From the NCBI GenBank assembly GCA_903882805.1, contig CAIRYK010000069.1:44329-108328 (forward strand): a DNA stretch of 64,000 bases, given 5' to 3'. The notes beneath the pieces are model-generated. The model saw only the letters and a program-made list of their open reading frames with translations. It was not told the DNA's origin and did not search any database. The stretch's first letter is position 1, and each line of letters opens with the position of its first letter. Source of the stretch: an uncultured Bacteroidota bacterium (lineage in GTDB: Bacteria; Bacteroidota; Bacteroidia; Chitinophagales; Chitinophagaceae). The position numbers and the translations under genes were made by a program. This document shows positions 8,957 to 18,453 of this stretch, one piece after another.

Positions 8957-10336
8957 ATGCAAAATAAAATAGCCCTAAAAACCAATAGGGCTGCCAACGC
9001 ATTGTTGGTCAGCTTATTATTGGTTCACCATGCGCTGAATGCACAAACAGGAGGGATAAACAGACTGGATACAGCTTTATCGTACCCTGCTGTAGCCAAT
9101 GTGGATCGATTTAGTTATCATTTCCAGACAACGATAATTGACCAGCATCAGTTGAAGTTCAACGCTTTGTACACAGGCCCATATAGTTTACAAACAAGTG
9201 AACCGCAGCGTATGTCTGTAACATCAACGCTTTTTGTTGGCGCCAGACTGTCAAAGCAAACTGAATTGTACTTGAATCCTGAGCTTAGCGGCGGTAATGG
9301 TCTAAGCTCGACAAGAGGAATTGCAGGTTTCCCGAATGGCGAGACCTATCGAATAGGCGACCCGGAGCCCGTATTGAGTATTTCAAGACTATTTGTAAGA
9401 CACACCTTACCAATAAAAGGAAGTAATATTATTGTTGACGGAGGTCAGAATATAATCAAAGGATTGGCGACAACCGAACGAATAGTTTTTACTCTCGGTA
9501 AATTTTCTGTCACAGACATTTTCGATGCCAATAGTTATAGTCACGATCCGCGCAACCAGTTTATGAACTGGGCGATTATGAGCGCTGGAGCGTGGGACTA
9601 TCCAGCCAATACGAGAGGATACACATGGGGGCTGGTTGCAGAATGGATAAAACCAAAATGGAGCGTTAAACTAGGCATAACTACTGCGCCTGAAGCTGCA
9701 AATGGCCCCTACATGGATATGAATATTGCCAAAGCTCATTCTGAAACTATTGAATTTGACCAATGCTATACGATCAATAAAAAGAAAGGTGTAGTGAGAT
9801 TAATTGGCTATTTTACTCAAGCCAATATGGGAAATTATGCCGACGCAATAAACACAAAACAGGTTACACCCGACATAACAATATCCAGATCGTATGCGCA
9901 TAATAAGGGTGGATTTGTAATTAATGCAGAACAAGAAATAACTGATGATATTGGTGTTTTTTTTAGAGCAAGCTGGAACGATGGTAAAAATGAAACATGG
10001 GCTTTTACGGAAATAGATAATTCGTTCAACATCGGCGCCCAAATTAAGGCCAATTCATGGAAGCGCCCAAATGATAAATTGGGCGTAGCAATTTTAGTTA
10101 ATGGTTTGTCGGACGACCATAGAAAGTACCTAGAAGCAGGCGGTTATGGTTTTATAATAGGCGATGGCGCGCTTAAATATGGTGCAGAAAATGTGGTTGA
10201 AATCTACTACAGCGCAAAATTCTTTGATAGCTTCTGGCTTTCGCCAGATTACCAGTTGGTGATCAACCCGGGATACAACACCGATAGAGGACCGATGGTG
10301 CATATTTTGGGCATTCGTGGGCATTTAGAATTCTAA
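8957..10336 (+). CDS. OprB-like carbohydrate porin, outer membrane beta-barrel
   Basis: 459 residues with a signal peptide ending near ALNAQ. The sequence alternates in beta-strand fashion and ends in the aromatic residue typical of outer-membrane barrels (RGHLEF). Segments such as TRGIAGFPNGETYRIGDPEP and the C-terminal NPGYNTDRGPM resemble carbohydrate-selective porins (OprB-like) of Bacteroidota. Passive uptake of a sugar or other small solute is inferred; the substrate is unknown. It is isolated, and its stop lies 23 nt from the convergent M1 peptidase stop with no clear terminator between them. Confidence 0.78.
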   Translation: MQNKIALKTNRAANALLVSLLLVHHALNAQTGGINRLDTALSYPAVANVDRFSYHFQTTIIDQHQLKFNALYTGPYSLQTSEPQRMSVTSTLFVGARLSKQTELYLNPELSGGNGLSSTRGIAGFPNGETYRIGDPEPVLSISRLFVRHTLPIKGSNIIVDGGQNIIKGLATTERIVFTLGKFSVTDIFDANSYSHDPRNQFMNWAIMSAGAWDYPANTRGYTWGLVAEWIKPKWSVKLGITTAPEAANGPYMDMNIAKAHSETIEFDQCYTINKKKGVVRLIGYFTQANMGNYADAINTKQVTPDITISRSYAHNKGGFVINAEQEITDDIGVFFRASWNDGKNETWAFTEIDNSFNIGAQIKANSWKRPNDKLGVAILVNGLSDDHRKYLEAGGYGFIIGDGALKYGAENVVEIYYSAKFFDSFWLSPDYQLVINPGYNTDRGPMVHILGIRGHLEF

Positions 10337-10359
10337 AATAACAATGACGCGCTAGCTTT

Positions 10360-12987
10360 TTATTCCGAGAATTCTTTGATTTTAGCGTTTAGCTTTTCAA
10401 TTCGTTCATAGTCTTTTTCAGTTTTTATTAATACATTCAACTTATTTACAACATAGGGTAGTCGAACAGATGCACAAGCTAATGTCAATTTGTCGTCTGA
10501 TTTAAGTTTGTTGTGCAAGCCGCCACCTACATACAACAGCTGTTCCAATATATTAGATTTAATGTTTTTCATTGATTCATTTAAAATCATAGTAACTAAC
10601 AAATCTACAGCTCTGTAAAATGCTGAGTCGCTCTTTACTTGACCTGAGTAAGTTGTAATGGCAGACGACAATGCATATTTTTTAGTATTAAACACATGCG
10701 GAGCATGCAATTCAAAACAAGAAATGTCTTTATCGTTGCCTTTTTTTCCGATTATCATATAAACTGCTGACTCTAAAGCCGACTTTGGATTTGTTTCAGC
10801 AAGCTTTAAAGCCAGCCTATAGACTGTGTCGGGATATATTTTTTCTAAAGACAGCAGTGCCGAAGCAGCAACGATGTATGAACTGTCGAAACAAGCCTTA
10901 ATCATTTCAGTTATTGAGGTAGAATCTTTCCAATTACCTAAAACGTCGAAGGCTTGCGCCCTGACCGATGGAACCGTATCACTAACCGCCGAAATTTTGG
11001 TTTTTTCTGCCCAGCGTTTTCTATATTCCATCGTTTGCAAGTCCTCAATTTGAGCAAAAGCCAACCTCCTAATAGTGGCTGAATTATCGCCGATAGCGCG
11101 CTCTATTAATAATTGCGAACAAGAATCTGCAATTTGCTTGCCAGCTGCCGCCACAGCATTGCGTTTATTCACAAAATCGTTTGTGTATTGGTATTGCAAT
11201 AACCATTGGCCCGGTTCTTTTTTGTCTCGAATAATTCCGGGAAGCACATGAGTAAAATCTGGGATAAATACAGGTCTAAGAACGCCTGCATAGCTGAACG
11301 CAAAAGTATCTCTACGTTTAGAAATTACCCAGTCAGTTACTTCTAGTTTGCTATCTATAACCAATGCTGCTTTAAGCGCCAGTTTATAAACAAAAGGACT
11401 ATCGGCATTATCCTGAGCGACAACTACCTTTAGCGTACCTAAGGTATCATTATATAAATAATTGATTTTCAATACAGGATGACCGGCGTGAAAATACCAT
11501 TGATTGAAAAACCAACTCCAGTCCTGCCCGGTTGCTTCTTCCAGCGCCATACGCCAGCTGTGCGCTTCTGCGCTGTGCAACGCATTTTTAGTAAGATATA
11601 TATTCATAGCCTTCCTAAATGCAACATCGCCAGCGAGGCTATGAATATACCGAAGAATTGCGCCTCCCTTATTGTATGAAATTGCATCAAACATGTCTTC
11701 GCGGTCGTCGTAATAATAGCGAACAAGTTGAGGATCATTGTAAGCAGAAGATTGCAAATACCCTTGTAAGTCGGTGTAGGCAAGTTCTTCAGCTGCATCA
11801 TTACCATATTTATAGGCTTTCCATAGCTGCTCTCCATAGTTGGCAAAACTCTCGTTGAGTGTAAGATTACTCCACGACTCTGCAGTCACATAGTCGCCAA
11901 ACCATTGATGAAACAATTCGTGAGCAACCACATTTTCCTGACTTTTATCTGCAATTTCTCTAGCATTCATATTCATAAACTCCCCAAAAAGCGACGCAGA
12001 TGTATTTTCCATTGCGCCCGATACATAATCGTGCACCACTACCTGGCTGTATTTATTCCATGGATAAGCTATACCTGTGCACTGTGAAAAATACTCAATC
12101 ATCTCGGGGGTATTACGAAACATTTGTCGTGCATATTTAGCAAATTCAGGCTCTACATAATAGTTCACTTCTTTTCCCCGCCATTTATCCTGCACAATGG
12201 AGTATTTTCCTATTGCAAACATGACTGCGTAGGCCTGAATGGGCAAATCTGTGCGCCAAATATCTGTTCGTAAACCGCCAGGTTGTTTTGTTTGCCTGAT
12301 TAAAGCGCCATTACTCAGGGATATAAGTGTGTCGGGTATAGTCAGCTCTATTTGAGTAGTAAAACGAGTATTCGGTTTGTCGACAGTTACTAGCCAATGT
12401 GAATTTGACTCAGTCTCACCTTGTGTCCAAATCTGAAGCGGTTTGTTGGGTATGCTGTTATCGTTGTTTACAAAATAGAGTCCTCTGTCATCGGTTATGG
12501 CATCGCTCCCTCCGGTGGGTATGTCGTAGGGTTTAGATGTATATTTAAGATACAACAATACAGTATCGGTAGAATAATAGCTGCGGTTTAGGTATATCAA
12601 TAACCGGTCGTTTTTATAAATAAATTTCATTGGCTTCAACTGATTCCCATTAATTTGAGCCACTGTGTCGAAAACAATAGTTTTTGCATCGAGTGCAATA
12701 GTATCCGCGGCATAACAATATGGCGACATTTTAAGCCACTCGGTTACATTTGCAGTTCTTGCCTTAAAATCAAAGTTAATTGCAGCTCGGGTATTGTGTA
12801 TTTTCCAGACTATAGCAGAAGTGGACCTAAAAACAGGAGCTCCTGGTGTAGACGTTACTTTGAGCGTATCTAGCGTAATATATTGGGCATTTGTGTCTGG
12901 CAAAATGCCAGCGCTATCGGGCTTGGTATTTTGAGCGTTAACTCGACAAAATATAAGTACTAATAAAACAGCTATTACAACCCTCAT
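10360..12987 (-). CDS. M1 family zinc metallopeptidase (aminopeptidase)
   Basis: 875 residues with a signal peptide ending near RVNAQ. The exopeptidase motif GAMEN is at 324-328. The zinc site is HELFH at 356-360, with the third ligand Glu379 in NESFANY, giving HEXXH-X18-E. After the catalytic domain the chain has HEAT-like helical repeats in place of a classical ERAP1-type domain. It should cleave N-terminal residues from peptides in the periplasm. A consensus -7 element (TACTTTTG, minus strand, 13005-13012) lies 17 nt before the ATG. Confidence 0.94.
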   Translation of the reverse strand: MRVVIAVLLVLIFCRVNAQNTKPDSAGILPDTNAQYITLDTLKVTSTPGAPVFRSTSAIVWKIHNTRAAINFDFKARTANVTEWLKMSPYCYAADTIALDAKTIVFDTVAQINGNQLKPMKFIYKNDRLLIYLNRSYYSTDTVLLYLKYTSKPYDIPTGGSDAITDDRGLYFVNNDNSIPNKPLQIWTQGETESNSHWLVTVDKPNTRFTTQIELTIPDTLISLSNGALIRQTKQPGGLRTDIWRTDLPIQAYAVMFAIGKYSIVQDKWRGKEVNYYVEPEFAKYARQMFRNTPEMIEYFSQCTGIAYPWNKYSQVVVHDYVSGAMENTSASLFGEFMNMNAREIADKSQENVVAHELFHQWFGDYVTAESWSNLTLNESFANYGEQLWKAYKYGNDAAEELAYTDLQGYLQSSAYNDPQLVRYYYDDREDMFDAISYNKGGAILRYIHSLAGDVAFRKAMNIYLTKNALHSAEAHSWRMALEEATGQDWSWFFNQWYFHAGHPVLKINYLYNDTLGTLKVVVAQDNADSPFVYKLALKAALVIDSKLEVTDWVISKRRDTFAFSYAGVLRPVFIPDFTHVLPGIIRDKKEPGQWLLQYQYTNDFVNKRNAVAAAGKQIADSCSQLLIERAIGDNSATIRRLAFAQIEDLQTMEYRKRWAEKTKISAVSDTVPSVRAQAFDVLGNWKDSTSITEMIKACFDSSYIVAASALLSLEKIYPDTVYRLALKLAETNPKSALESAVYMIIGKKGNDKDISCFELHAPHVFNTKKYALSSAITTYSGQVKSDSAFYRAVDLLVTMILNESMKNIKSNILEQLLYVGGGLHNKLKSDDKLTLACASVRLPYVVNKLNVLIKTEKDYERIEKLNAKIKEFSE

Positions 12988-13200
12988 AAAACAAAGTATG
13001 AAGGCAAAAGTACGGCATTAACATTGGGTGTATATACCCCCAAACGATTGAAAATCACTATTTGCATGTAACGGCTGTAGTGCATCAAGGCGAAATGTCA
13101 AGATCAGATAATGTAATAAGCATTTGCTTATGAGTATTTCACAAGACAACCTACTCAAATTGTGGAGTAACCATTACTTTTATACCATTACTAAAAAATC

Positions 13201-14325
13201 ATGCAAAACAAAATACGCTCTACTATAGTTTTATCTTGCTTTTCGTTTGTAGCTGTAGCGCAAACAAATGTCGACTCATTGCTAAAATTAGCTAATACAG
13301 GCAACGTATCTGCGCAAATGGCTGTAGGCGATATTTATTATTCTGGAAATGGCGCTCAGCAACGGTTTGAGGATGCGCTTAAGTGGTATGAGAAAGCGGC
13401 AAAAGCAGGCAACGCAGATGCAGCCTGTAACCTTGGCTATATGTATGAAAATGCCCAAGGGGTGAAACGCGACAATTTTGAAGCAATAAAATGGTATAGA
13501 ATAAGCGCGGGTACAGGTAATGCCCGCTGTCAATGCAATTTAGGCAACATGTATGAACAAGGCAGAGGTACCAATCAGGATTATACGGAAGCGTTAAAGT
13601 GGTACAAGAAATCTGCTGAAGGCAAGTATGAATTTGGCTACCTGAATGTTGGCAGGATTTATGAAGCTGGGTTGGGAGTACCCAAGAACGATGCAGAGGC
13701 ATTAAACTGGTTTAAAAAAGGCGCTGAGGCTAAAAACATCATGTCTATTGGTAAACTGGGATGGATTTACGAGCATGGACTTGCCGTAGATCCTGATACG
13801 GTTACTGCTGTGGAATACTATAAAAAAGCAGCAGAAGCCAACGATGCGATTGGCCAAAACAATTTGGGGCGCATGTATTTTTTTGGCTTTGGTGGACTGA
13901 AGAAAGATCCAGTTGAAGCAGTTAAGTGGTTTACTAAATCTGGTGAATCTGGCAATGTACTTGCACAGTACTTAATGGGACAAATACTGGAAAATGGTGT
14001 TGGCGATGTTAAGCAGAACTTTCATGATGCAGCTCACTGGTACGAACATGCCGCTGAACAAGGACACGTAAATGCGAACTATCGTTTAGGAGTGTTATTT
14101 GAATTTGGTAAAGGAGCAACCCAAAATTTCAAGAGAGCGGTAGAACACTATACTATTGCTGCGGAAAAAGGCAATCCAAATGCAGCTGGTAGTTTGGGGC
14201 GTATATTATATGAGGGTAGGGATGGCGTAACTCAAGACAAAATAAAAGGACTGGAATGGTTGAAAAAGGCATCAGATGCCGGTATAAAAGAGTTTCAAGA
14301 CTATATTTCGCAAAAAGTAAAATAA
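13201..14325 (+). CDS. Secreted Sel1-like repeat protein
   Basis: 374 residues. A signal peptide ending near VAVAQ is followed by about ten Sel1-type TPR repeats of 36 residues (pattern AxxLGxxYexGxGvxqdxxxAxxWyxkAA), filling the whole mature chain. Such solenoids scaffold protein-protein contacts; the partner is unknown. A TACTTTTA -7-like element at 13175-13182 is 18 nt before the ATG. The next gene starts 63 nt downstream, so cotranscription is possible. Confidence 0.9.
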   Translation: MQNKIRSTIVLSCFSFVAVAQTNVDSLLKLANTGNVSAQMAVGDIYYSGNGAQQRFEDALKWYEKAAKAGNADAACNLGYMYENAQGVKRDNFEAIKWYRISAGTGNARCQCNLGNMYEQGRGTNQDYTEALKWYKKSAEGKYEFGYLNVGRIYEAGLGVPKNDAEALNWFKKGAEAKNIMSIGKLGWIYEHGLAVDPDTVTAVEYYKKAAEANDAIGQNNLGRMYFFGFGGLKKDPVEAVKWFTKSGESGNVLAQYLMGQILENGVGDVKQNFHDAAHWYEHAAEQGHVNANYRLGVLFEFGKGATQNFKRAVEHYTIAAEKGNPNAAGSLGRILYEGRDGVTQDKIKGLEWLKKASDAGIKEFQDYISQKVK

Positions 14326-14388
14326 TGCTGAGCTACATAGTTGGTAAGTCGTTGTACATTTACCAGCATTACCAAAGCACAAAACGCC

Positions 14389-15036
14389 ATGACGTTATTT
14401 AATCTATCAGTTCAGTTACTCCAGGCTACAAAGGCGGTTCCCGAAGAAAAGACCAATTACTGGCTTTATATAATAGCCATTATCTTACAGACAGGTGTAA
14501 TAATATATATACTCAGAAAAAACAGCCAGCAGAAAAAACTATTAAAACAAGCTGTTGAAAACCCTGCAGATGATTCATATAGTGGGCTGCGAAAACTTGC
14601 ATTAAACATATCGGCAACTGACCTTAAGTTGAACATCCCAGACACGCAAACATTTATTTACGGCGTGGTTATGGACTGGAATATAGGCGAGGTAGTGGTA
14701 ACGCTCGCCACCTACATAAATGGCGCCGCTAACATGTACCTGAGTACAAACGAGAAGATTACCGGAGGCGGCAAAAATCCACGTGTTGGCAATCTGGCAA
14801 TAGGGTTTGTAACCAGCGCAGCAGAGTATTTAGGTAGAGCTATTCCGGTAGCCGGAGACGATGTGCCTTTGAAGGAGTGCGTTCGATTTTATTTCCTAAC
14901 CAACAAAGGTAAGTTTGCAGCTCAGGAGCAAGTAATATATATGGAAGACAAAACGTCTGCATGGTACCCTTTGTTCGAAAAAGGCAACGAAGTGATTTGC
15001 GAGATGAGAGATAATGCAGAAAATGTAAAAATCTAA
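14389..15036 (+). CDS. Membrane-anchored protein of unknown function
   Basis: 215 residues from the ATG at 14389; a TTG at 14341 would extend the frame but adds no recognisable feature. One transmembrane helix (LYIIAIILQTGVIIYIL) lies near residues 26-42, followed by a soluble domain of about 170 residues containing VVMDWNIGEVVVTLATYING and GGKNPRVGNLAIGF. The start of that domain faces the cytoplasm if the positive-inside rule holds (RKNSQQKKL). I do not recognise the family. It may share a transcript with the Sel1 protein. Confidence 0.75.
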   Translation: MTLFNLSVQLLQATKAVPEEKTNYWLYIIAIILQTGVIIYILRKNSQQKKLLKQAVENPADDSYSGLRKLALNISATDLKLNIPDTQTFIYGVVMDWNIGEVVVTLATYINGAANMYLSTNEKITGGGKNPRVGNLAIGFVTSAAEYLGRAIPVAGDDVPLKECVRFYFLTNKGKFAAQEQVIYMEDKTSAWYPLFEKGNEVICEMRDNAENVKI

Positions 15037-15061
15037 CTGGTAAAGTACATACACCAAGCTA

Positions 15062-15553
15062 ATGATACGACCTGTAACCCTCCACGATCTAGAACCGGTA
15101 ATTGAGATATACAATCAGGCGATAAGAGCAAAATTCAAAACTGGTTACACAACGCCAATGATTCCACATGACCGATTGAAGTGGTTGGAATCATATGTAA
15201 ATGGCGAGTTTCCGATGTTGGTGTATGAAATAAATGGCAAGGTGGTTGGGTGGCTATCGGTATCTCCATACAGGCCGGGGAGGGCAGCGCTGAAATACAC
15301 TGCGGAAATTAGTTACTTTATTGATAGAGATTATCACAGACAAGGAATTGCAAGTCAGTTACTTACATTTGCTTTGGAAGCATGCAAATGGCAACTGGAA
15401 TTAAAGACAATTTTGGCTATTGTGATAGACCATAACAATGCCAGTACACAACTACTTGAAAAATTCGGTTTTGAACGATGGGGCTATTTGCCAGGAGTTG
15501 CTGAGTTTGACGGCGTGGAATGCAGCCAGATAATATTGGGACTCAAACTATAA
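15062..15553 (+). CDS. GNAT family N-acetyltransferase (phosphinothricin acetyltransferase type)
   Basis: 163 residues with the layout of the PAT subgroup of GNAT enzymes: IRPVTLHDLEPVIEIYNQA at the start, GWLSVSPYRPG, then the acetyl-CoA binding motif A around RDYHRQGIASQLL and the C-terminal LLEKFGFERWG. It transfers acetyl from acetyl-CoA to an amine. Relatives act on phosphinothricin, methionine sulfoximine or other amino-acid-like substrates, so the true substrate is open. The start lies 25 nt after the previous gene. Confidence 0.9.
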   Translation: MIRPVTLHDLEPVIEIYNQAIRAKFKTGYTTPMIPHDRLKWLESYVNGEFPMLVYEINGKVVGWLSVSPYRPGRAALKYTAEISYFIDRDYHRQGIASQLLTFALEACKWQLELKTILAIVIDHNNASTQLLEKFGFERWGYLPGVAEFDGVECSQIILGLKL

Positions 15554-15616
15554 AGAAACGTATGGGGTATAAACCACGACTGATGACTATTGATTAATAA
15601 GGAATTTTTTAGACAA

Positions 15617-15657
15617 CTGTTTCAGCTAAAAGTATATAAATACTGAAGCTGAAACAG
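15617..15657. terminator. Inverted repeat between convergent genes, possible terminator
   Basis: Perfect 11-bp arms (ctgtttcagct and its complement) at 15617-15627 and 15647-15657 enclose a 19-nt A/T-rich loop, between the convergent acetyltransferase and ric genes. No T-tract follows on either strand, so termination is inferred only from placement. Confidence 0.45.
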
Positions 15658-15709
15658 GTAATTTAGTAAAACACTACCTAAACAATAAAGCCGTAGACAG
15701 CAGCATTAG

Positions 15710-16453
15710 CTAATTGCAAATGCGCTGCTCTAAAATCAAAGCCTTTGGAAAAAGAATATTATTTTCGAGATGTATATGTTGAAAAAGATCATTTTGAAAC
15801 TCATTTAGTTGCTGAAATGCAACTCTATATGTAGTGCAACCATCTGCTGGAGGCATAAAGTTATGTGTAATTTCGGCTATTCTGAAAAATCTGTCTCCTT
15901 CTGTCGCATGTTCGCTCTTCATCATATTTATGGGATTTGAAAGGACGCCAAAAAAGAATGGTTTTACAATAGGATGTTCTTGTTGGTTGGCAATAGCAAG
16001 TTGTTTGATAGCCGGGAATAAAATTGTTTCTTCTTTTATCATATGCCCCATCAACTCATGTGCGCAACCATCGAACAAATCGTAAACTTCATTCAATTCA
16101 GGATGGCGTTCACCATGCACTTTGCATATTTTGTTTAGAAAAGCAAGCAGGGTAGGAATGCTATCGCGCACGTATACGTGGTGTGTATGCTCTATGTGGT
16201 TCACTAATACATCAAGGGGCATTTCCTTATACTCACCTTCTGGAATGAGACTCGCATTGGTCATTTTGGCCATTACTTCATTTTCTATTGTTTCATAGTC
16301 TAGTCCCTTTTCTACGCATACATCGCTAAGTAATAGGTTGCCTTTGCAGCAAAAGTCGATACCGTATTTTTTGAAAACTTCTGCAGTTCTGTAGTTAATC
16401 GCTACAATTTTTCCTATCGTAAGATTATTGTCTATTTCTTGTATAGCTGTCAT
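15710..16453 (-). CDS. ric: Iron-sulfur cluster repair di-iron protein (RIC/ScdA/YtfE)
   Basis: 247 residues. An N-terminal ScdA_N domain carries the conserved Cys pair DFCCKG at residues 35-36. The hemerythrin-like domain follows with HIEHTHH at 86-92 and the later His/Glu ligand motifs HELMGHMIKEE and HIHLENNILF. RIC proteins repair Fe-S clusters damaged by nitric oxide or oxidants using a di-iron centre in the cytoplasm. The placement beside nos and NorB-like genes fits nitrosative stress. It is divergent from the fasciclin gene, with a predicted Crp/Fnr-type operator at 16506-16517. Confidence 0.93.
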   Translation of the reverse strand: MTAIQEIDNNLTIGKIVAINYRTAEVFKKYGIDFCCKGNLLLSDVCVEKGLDYETIENEVMAKMTNASLIPEGEYKEMPLDVLVNHIEHTHHVYVRDSIPTLLAFLNKICKVHGERHPELNEVYDLFDGCAHELMGHMIKEETILFPAIKQLAIANQQEHPIVKPFFFGVLSNPINMMKSEHATEGDRFFRIAEITHNFMPPADGCTTYRVAFQQLNEFQNDLFQHIHLENNILFPKALILEQRICN

Positions 16454-16474
16454 AATTCTGTTGTTTTAACTGTA

Positions 16475-16517
16475 CAAAATAACAAGTTAAGTCAAATGGT
16501 GATTGTGCTTGAAATCA
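16475..16517 (-). promoter_or_regulatory. Predicted ric promoter with FNR-like operator
   Basis: On the minus strand, TGATTTCAAGCA (16506-16517) lies exactly 23 nt upstream of TTATTTTG (16475-16482), a one-mismatch -7 element, which is 21 nt before the ric ATG. The same 23-nt geometry recurs at four other promoters in this island. The operator has a perfect left half and one mismatch in the right half. Confidence 0.55.
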
Positions 16518-16573
16518 TATTCTGTCAAGTACTTTACAAGAGAAGAAACTTTTAACGATTTAACTTACAGATG

Positions 16574-16616
16574 TGATTGGAGTCATAAATGACTGCTATT
16601 CAAGGCATTACTTTTA
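16574..16616 (+). promoter_or_regulatory. Predicted fasciclin-gene promoter with FNR-like operator
   Basis: TGATTGGAGTCA (16574-16585) is followed after 23 nt by TACTTTTA (16609-16616), a -7-like element. No -33 TTTG is present, so an activator centred about 43 nt before the predicted start is plausible. The surrounding 18 bp match the site at 24935-24952 except at three bases (consensus ATGTGAYTSSAGTCATAA). Confidence 0.65.
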
Positions 16617-16652
16617 TTGAATAATTATTTATTCACGTATCAAATCTGTTTT

Positions 16653-17228
16653 ATGAAAAAAATCGCTTTGCCATTAGTTTGCTCACTTTGCTTATGGCTT
16701 ACAGCTTGCGAAAACAACAATGGCGCAAATAAAGAAACTGCTGCTTCAACAGCTACAACACAGACAGCAGGAGGTGGAGGACAGTCGGCTGTGCAAGATG
16801 ATGCTTCGCAAAAAAATGTCGTTCAGATTGCGGTTGGCAGTAAAGATCATACTACGTTGGTTACTGCGGTGAAGGCTGCTGAACTGGTAGATGTACTCAG
16901 CAATGCCGGACCATTCACTGTGTTTGCCCCCACCAATGCAGCCTTTGATAAACTACCTGCCGGCACAGTGGCCGGACTGCTGAAACCAGAAAAGAAAGAT
17001 GACCTCGCCGATATATTGCAGTATCATGTTTCGGTAGGCGTATATAAAGCCGAACAACTTCAGGATGGACAGTCGCTTGGCCAGGTAAATGGCGGCAATA
17101 TCACTATTTCAAAAAAAGATGGAAAATTGATGGTAAACGGTACAGCAACAATAATTGCATCTATACCAGCATCTAATGGCATAATTCATGTAATAGACGG
17201 AGTACTGCTGCCACCTGCAAAAAAATAG
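16653..17228 (+). CDS. Fasciclin-domain lipoprotein
   Basis: 191 residues from the ATG at 16653, chosen because MKKIALPL starts a clean lipoprotein signal with lipobox LTAC; a TTG at 16617 only adds residues before it. After a Thr/Ala/Gly-rich linker, one fasciclin (FAS1) domain contains FTVFAPTNAAFDKLP and ends at GIIHVIDGVLLPP. FAS1 domains mediate adhesion or binding at the cell surface. The upstream region carries the predicted operator of the nitrogen-oxide island, so expression with nos and ric is likely. Its role there is unknown. Confidence 0.92.
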   Translation: MKKIALPLVCSLCLWLTACENNNGANKETAASTATTQTAGGGGQSAVQDDASQKNVVQIAVGSKDHTTLVTAVKAAELVDVLSNAGPFTVFAPTNAAFDKLPAGTVAGLLKPEKKDDLADILQYHVSVGVYKAEQLQDGQSLGQVNGGNITISKKDGKLMVNGTATIIASIPASNGIIHVIDGVLLPPAKK

Positions 17229-17250
17229 TTTTATAGTTGGTTTACGAACA

Positions 17251-17276
17251 TAAGGGGCCGCATTTGCGGCCCTTTA
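17251..17276. terminator. Hairpin terminator between convergent genes
   Basis: A strong GC-rich hairpin (ggggccgc - attt - gcggccc with flanking A/T pairs) lies between the fasciclin stop and the end of the nosY-hemoglobin operon. There is no long T-tract, but it is well placed for both directions. Confidence 0.7.
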
Positions 17277-17323
17277 TACACTCTATGTTAACGATATTTT
17301 TTGAGTAATTAAAATACATTGAA

Positions 17324-17683
17324 CTAAGTAATTTTTATTTGCATTACAGTTGAAATACTTATAGCGCGTTGTTTAGCCAACTCCGCTTTTTCACCTTCAA
17401 ATAATTCATCAACAGTAGCAATGAATAGCTTTTGCCATGCATGAAAATGAGCTGCGTTTAATGGACAAATCTTATTTAAAGCCTGATGCGTTTTTAACGG
17501 ATTCCCCGTATAACCACCTGTATAAAACAAAGTGTTTTCCCAAAAAGCATACATTATAGGTAAGTGCTTTTCCCAGTTTACATGAGCAAACATAAAACCA
17601 ATAACAGAATTTCCTTTTACCTTATCGTAAAATGTATTGATCAATAACTCTAGTTCATTCCTTCCAATTATATCAGTTTTCAT
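17324..17683 (-). CDS. Group III truncated hemoglobin
   Basis: 119 residues, typical for trHbIII. The B/E-helix region has FYDKVKGNSVIGFMF, followed by WEKHLPIMYAFWENTLFYTG and the proximal His region AHFHAWQKLF. These cytoplasmic heme proteins bind O2 and NO and are often linked to NO detoxification or heme and electron handling. It begins 2 nt after the nosY stop, so it is the last gene of the nos operon. That supports an NO- or N2O-related role, possibly protecting NosZ or Fe-S proteins. Confidence 0.92.
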   Translation of the reverse strand: MKTDIIGRNELELLINTFYDKVKGNSVIGFMFAHVNWEKHLPIMYAFWENTLFYTGGYTGNPLKTHQALNKICPLNAAHFHAWQKLFIATVDELFEGEKAELAKQRAISISTVMQIKIT

Positions 17684-17685
17684 TG

Positions 17686-18453
17686 CTATAGGTCTTTATG
17701 ATTAAATTTTTTGATTGAATAGCCAAAAGGCAACACTATCCACAAAACAAGCACGATTACAGAAATGATATAGCCTTTTTGTGTGCCAAAAAAGTCTTTA
17801 AAAATTGCTCCTGTATATCCCATAAGGGCCGAAACATCCATTTTTAGTAATATAAGAATCCTACCAAGATCAATTGGGTTTAGCGCACTTACACCTACCA
17901 TTACCTTCTCAATAGGGTAGTCGGCAAACTGAAATAAAAGGAATAGTACTAAACCATCAAAAACAAGTGAGAAATATAGCCATAATAATATAGCAAGACC
18001 TATTCCCTTAGCCTTATCACGAGTTTTTACCGTAGCAAGCATTGCTATAGCCACAAATATTATAGTTATCAAAGCACCCATTAATACCATAGCACCGCCC
18101 GTAGTGGAATGTTCAAATATTAGTGTAGGTAAACCAGCCCCTATGATAAAAGCCAACGTAAGAGCGCCGGCAAGTCCGCCAAACAAACTAAACCATATAC
18201 TATTTCGCTTTAGCGGCTGACTTACTAATAATTCAATAAATTCGGAGCTGTTGTAGATATAAATAGTAGAAAAAATAATACTCACCAGCGGAACGATAAA
18301 TAATATCAGATTCAGCAGACTGAGTAATCCTTTTTGTGGAGTGTCTTCAAGACTAAAAACTGTTAGCGAAATAGCCAACAAAAACAACGTGTAGGCAACA
18401 ACTATTTTATTGCGCAGTATATCGAGCAGTATGTATTTAATAATTTTACTCAT
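17686..18453 (-). CDS. nosY: ABC transporter permease NosY
   Basis: 255 residues with about six transmembrane segments, starting IIKYILLDILRNKIVVAYTL as in NosY proteins. With NosF and NosD it forms the ABC complex needed to mature the copper centres of nitrous oxide reductase. The start overlaps the nosF stop by 4 bp (ATGA), indicating translational coupling. The ABC-2-like fold and the operon order support the call over a generic permease. Confidence 0.93.
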   Translation of the reverse strand: MSKIIKYILLDILRNKIVVAYTLFLLAISLTVFSLEDTPQKGLLSLLNLILFIVPLVSIIFSTIYIYNSSEFIELLVSQPLKRNSIWFSLFGGLAGALTLAFIIGAGLPTLIFEHSTTGGAMVLMGALITIIFVAIAMLATVKTRDKAKGIGLAILLWLYFSLVFDGLVLFLLFQFADYPIEKVMVGVSALNPIDLGRILILLKMDVSALMGYTGAIFKDFFGTQKGYIISVIVLVLWIVLPFGYSIKKFNHKDL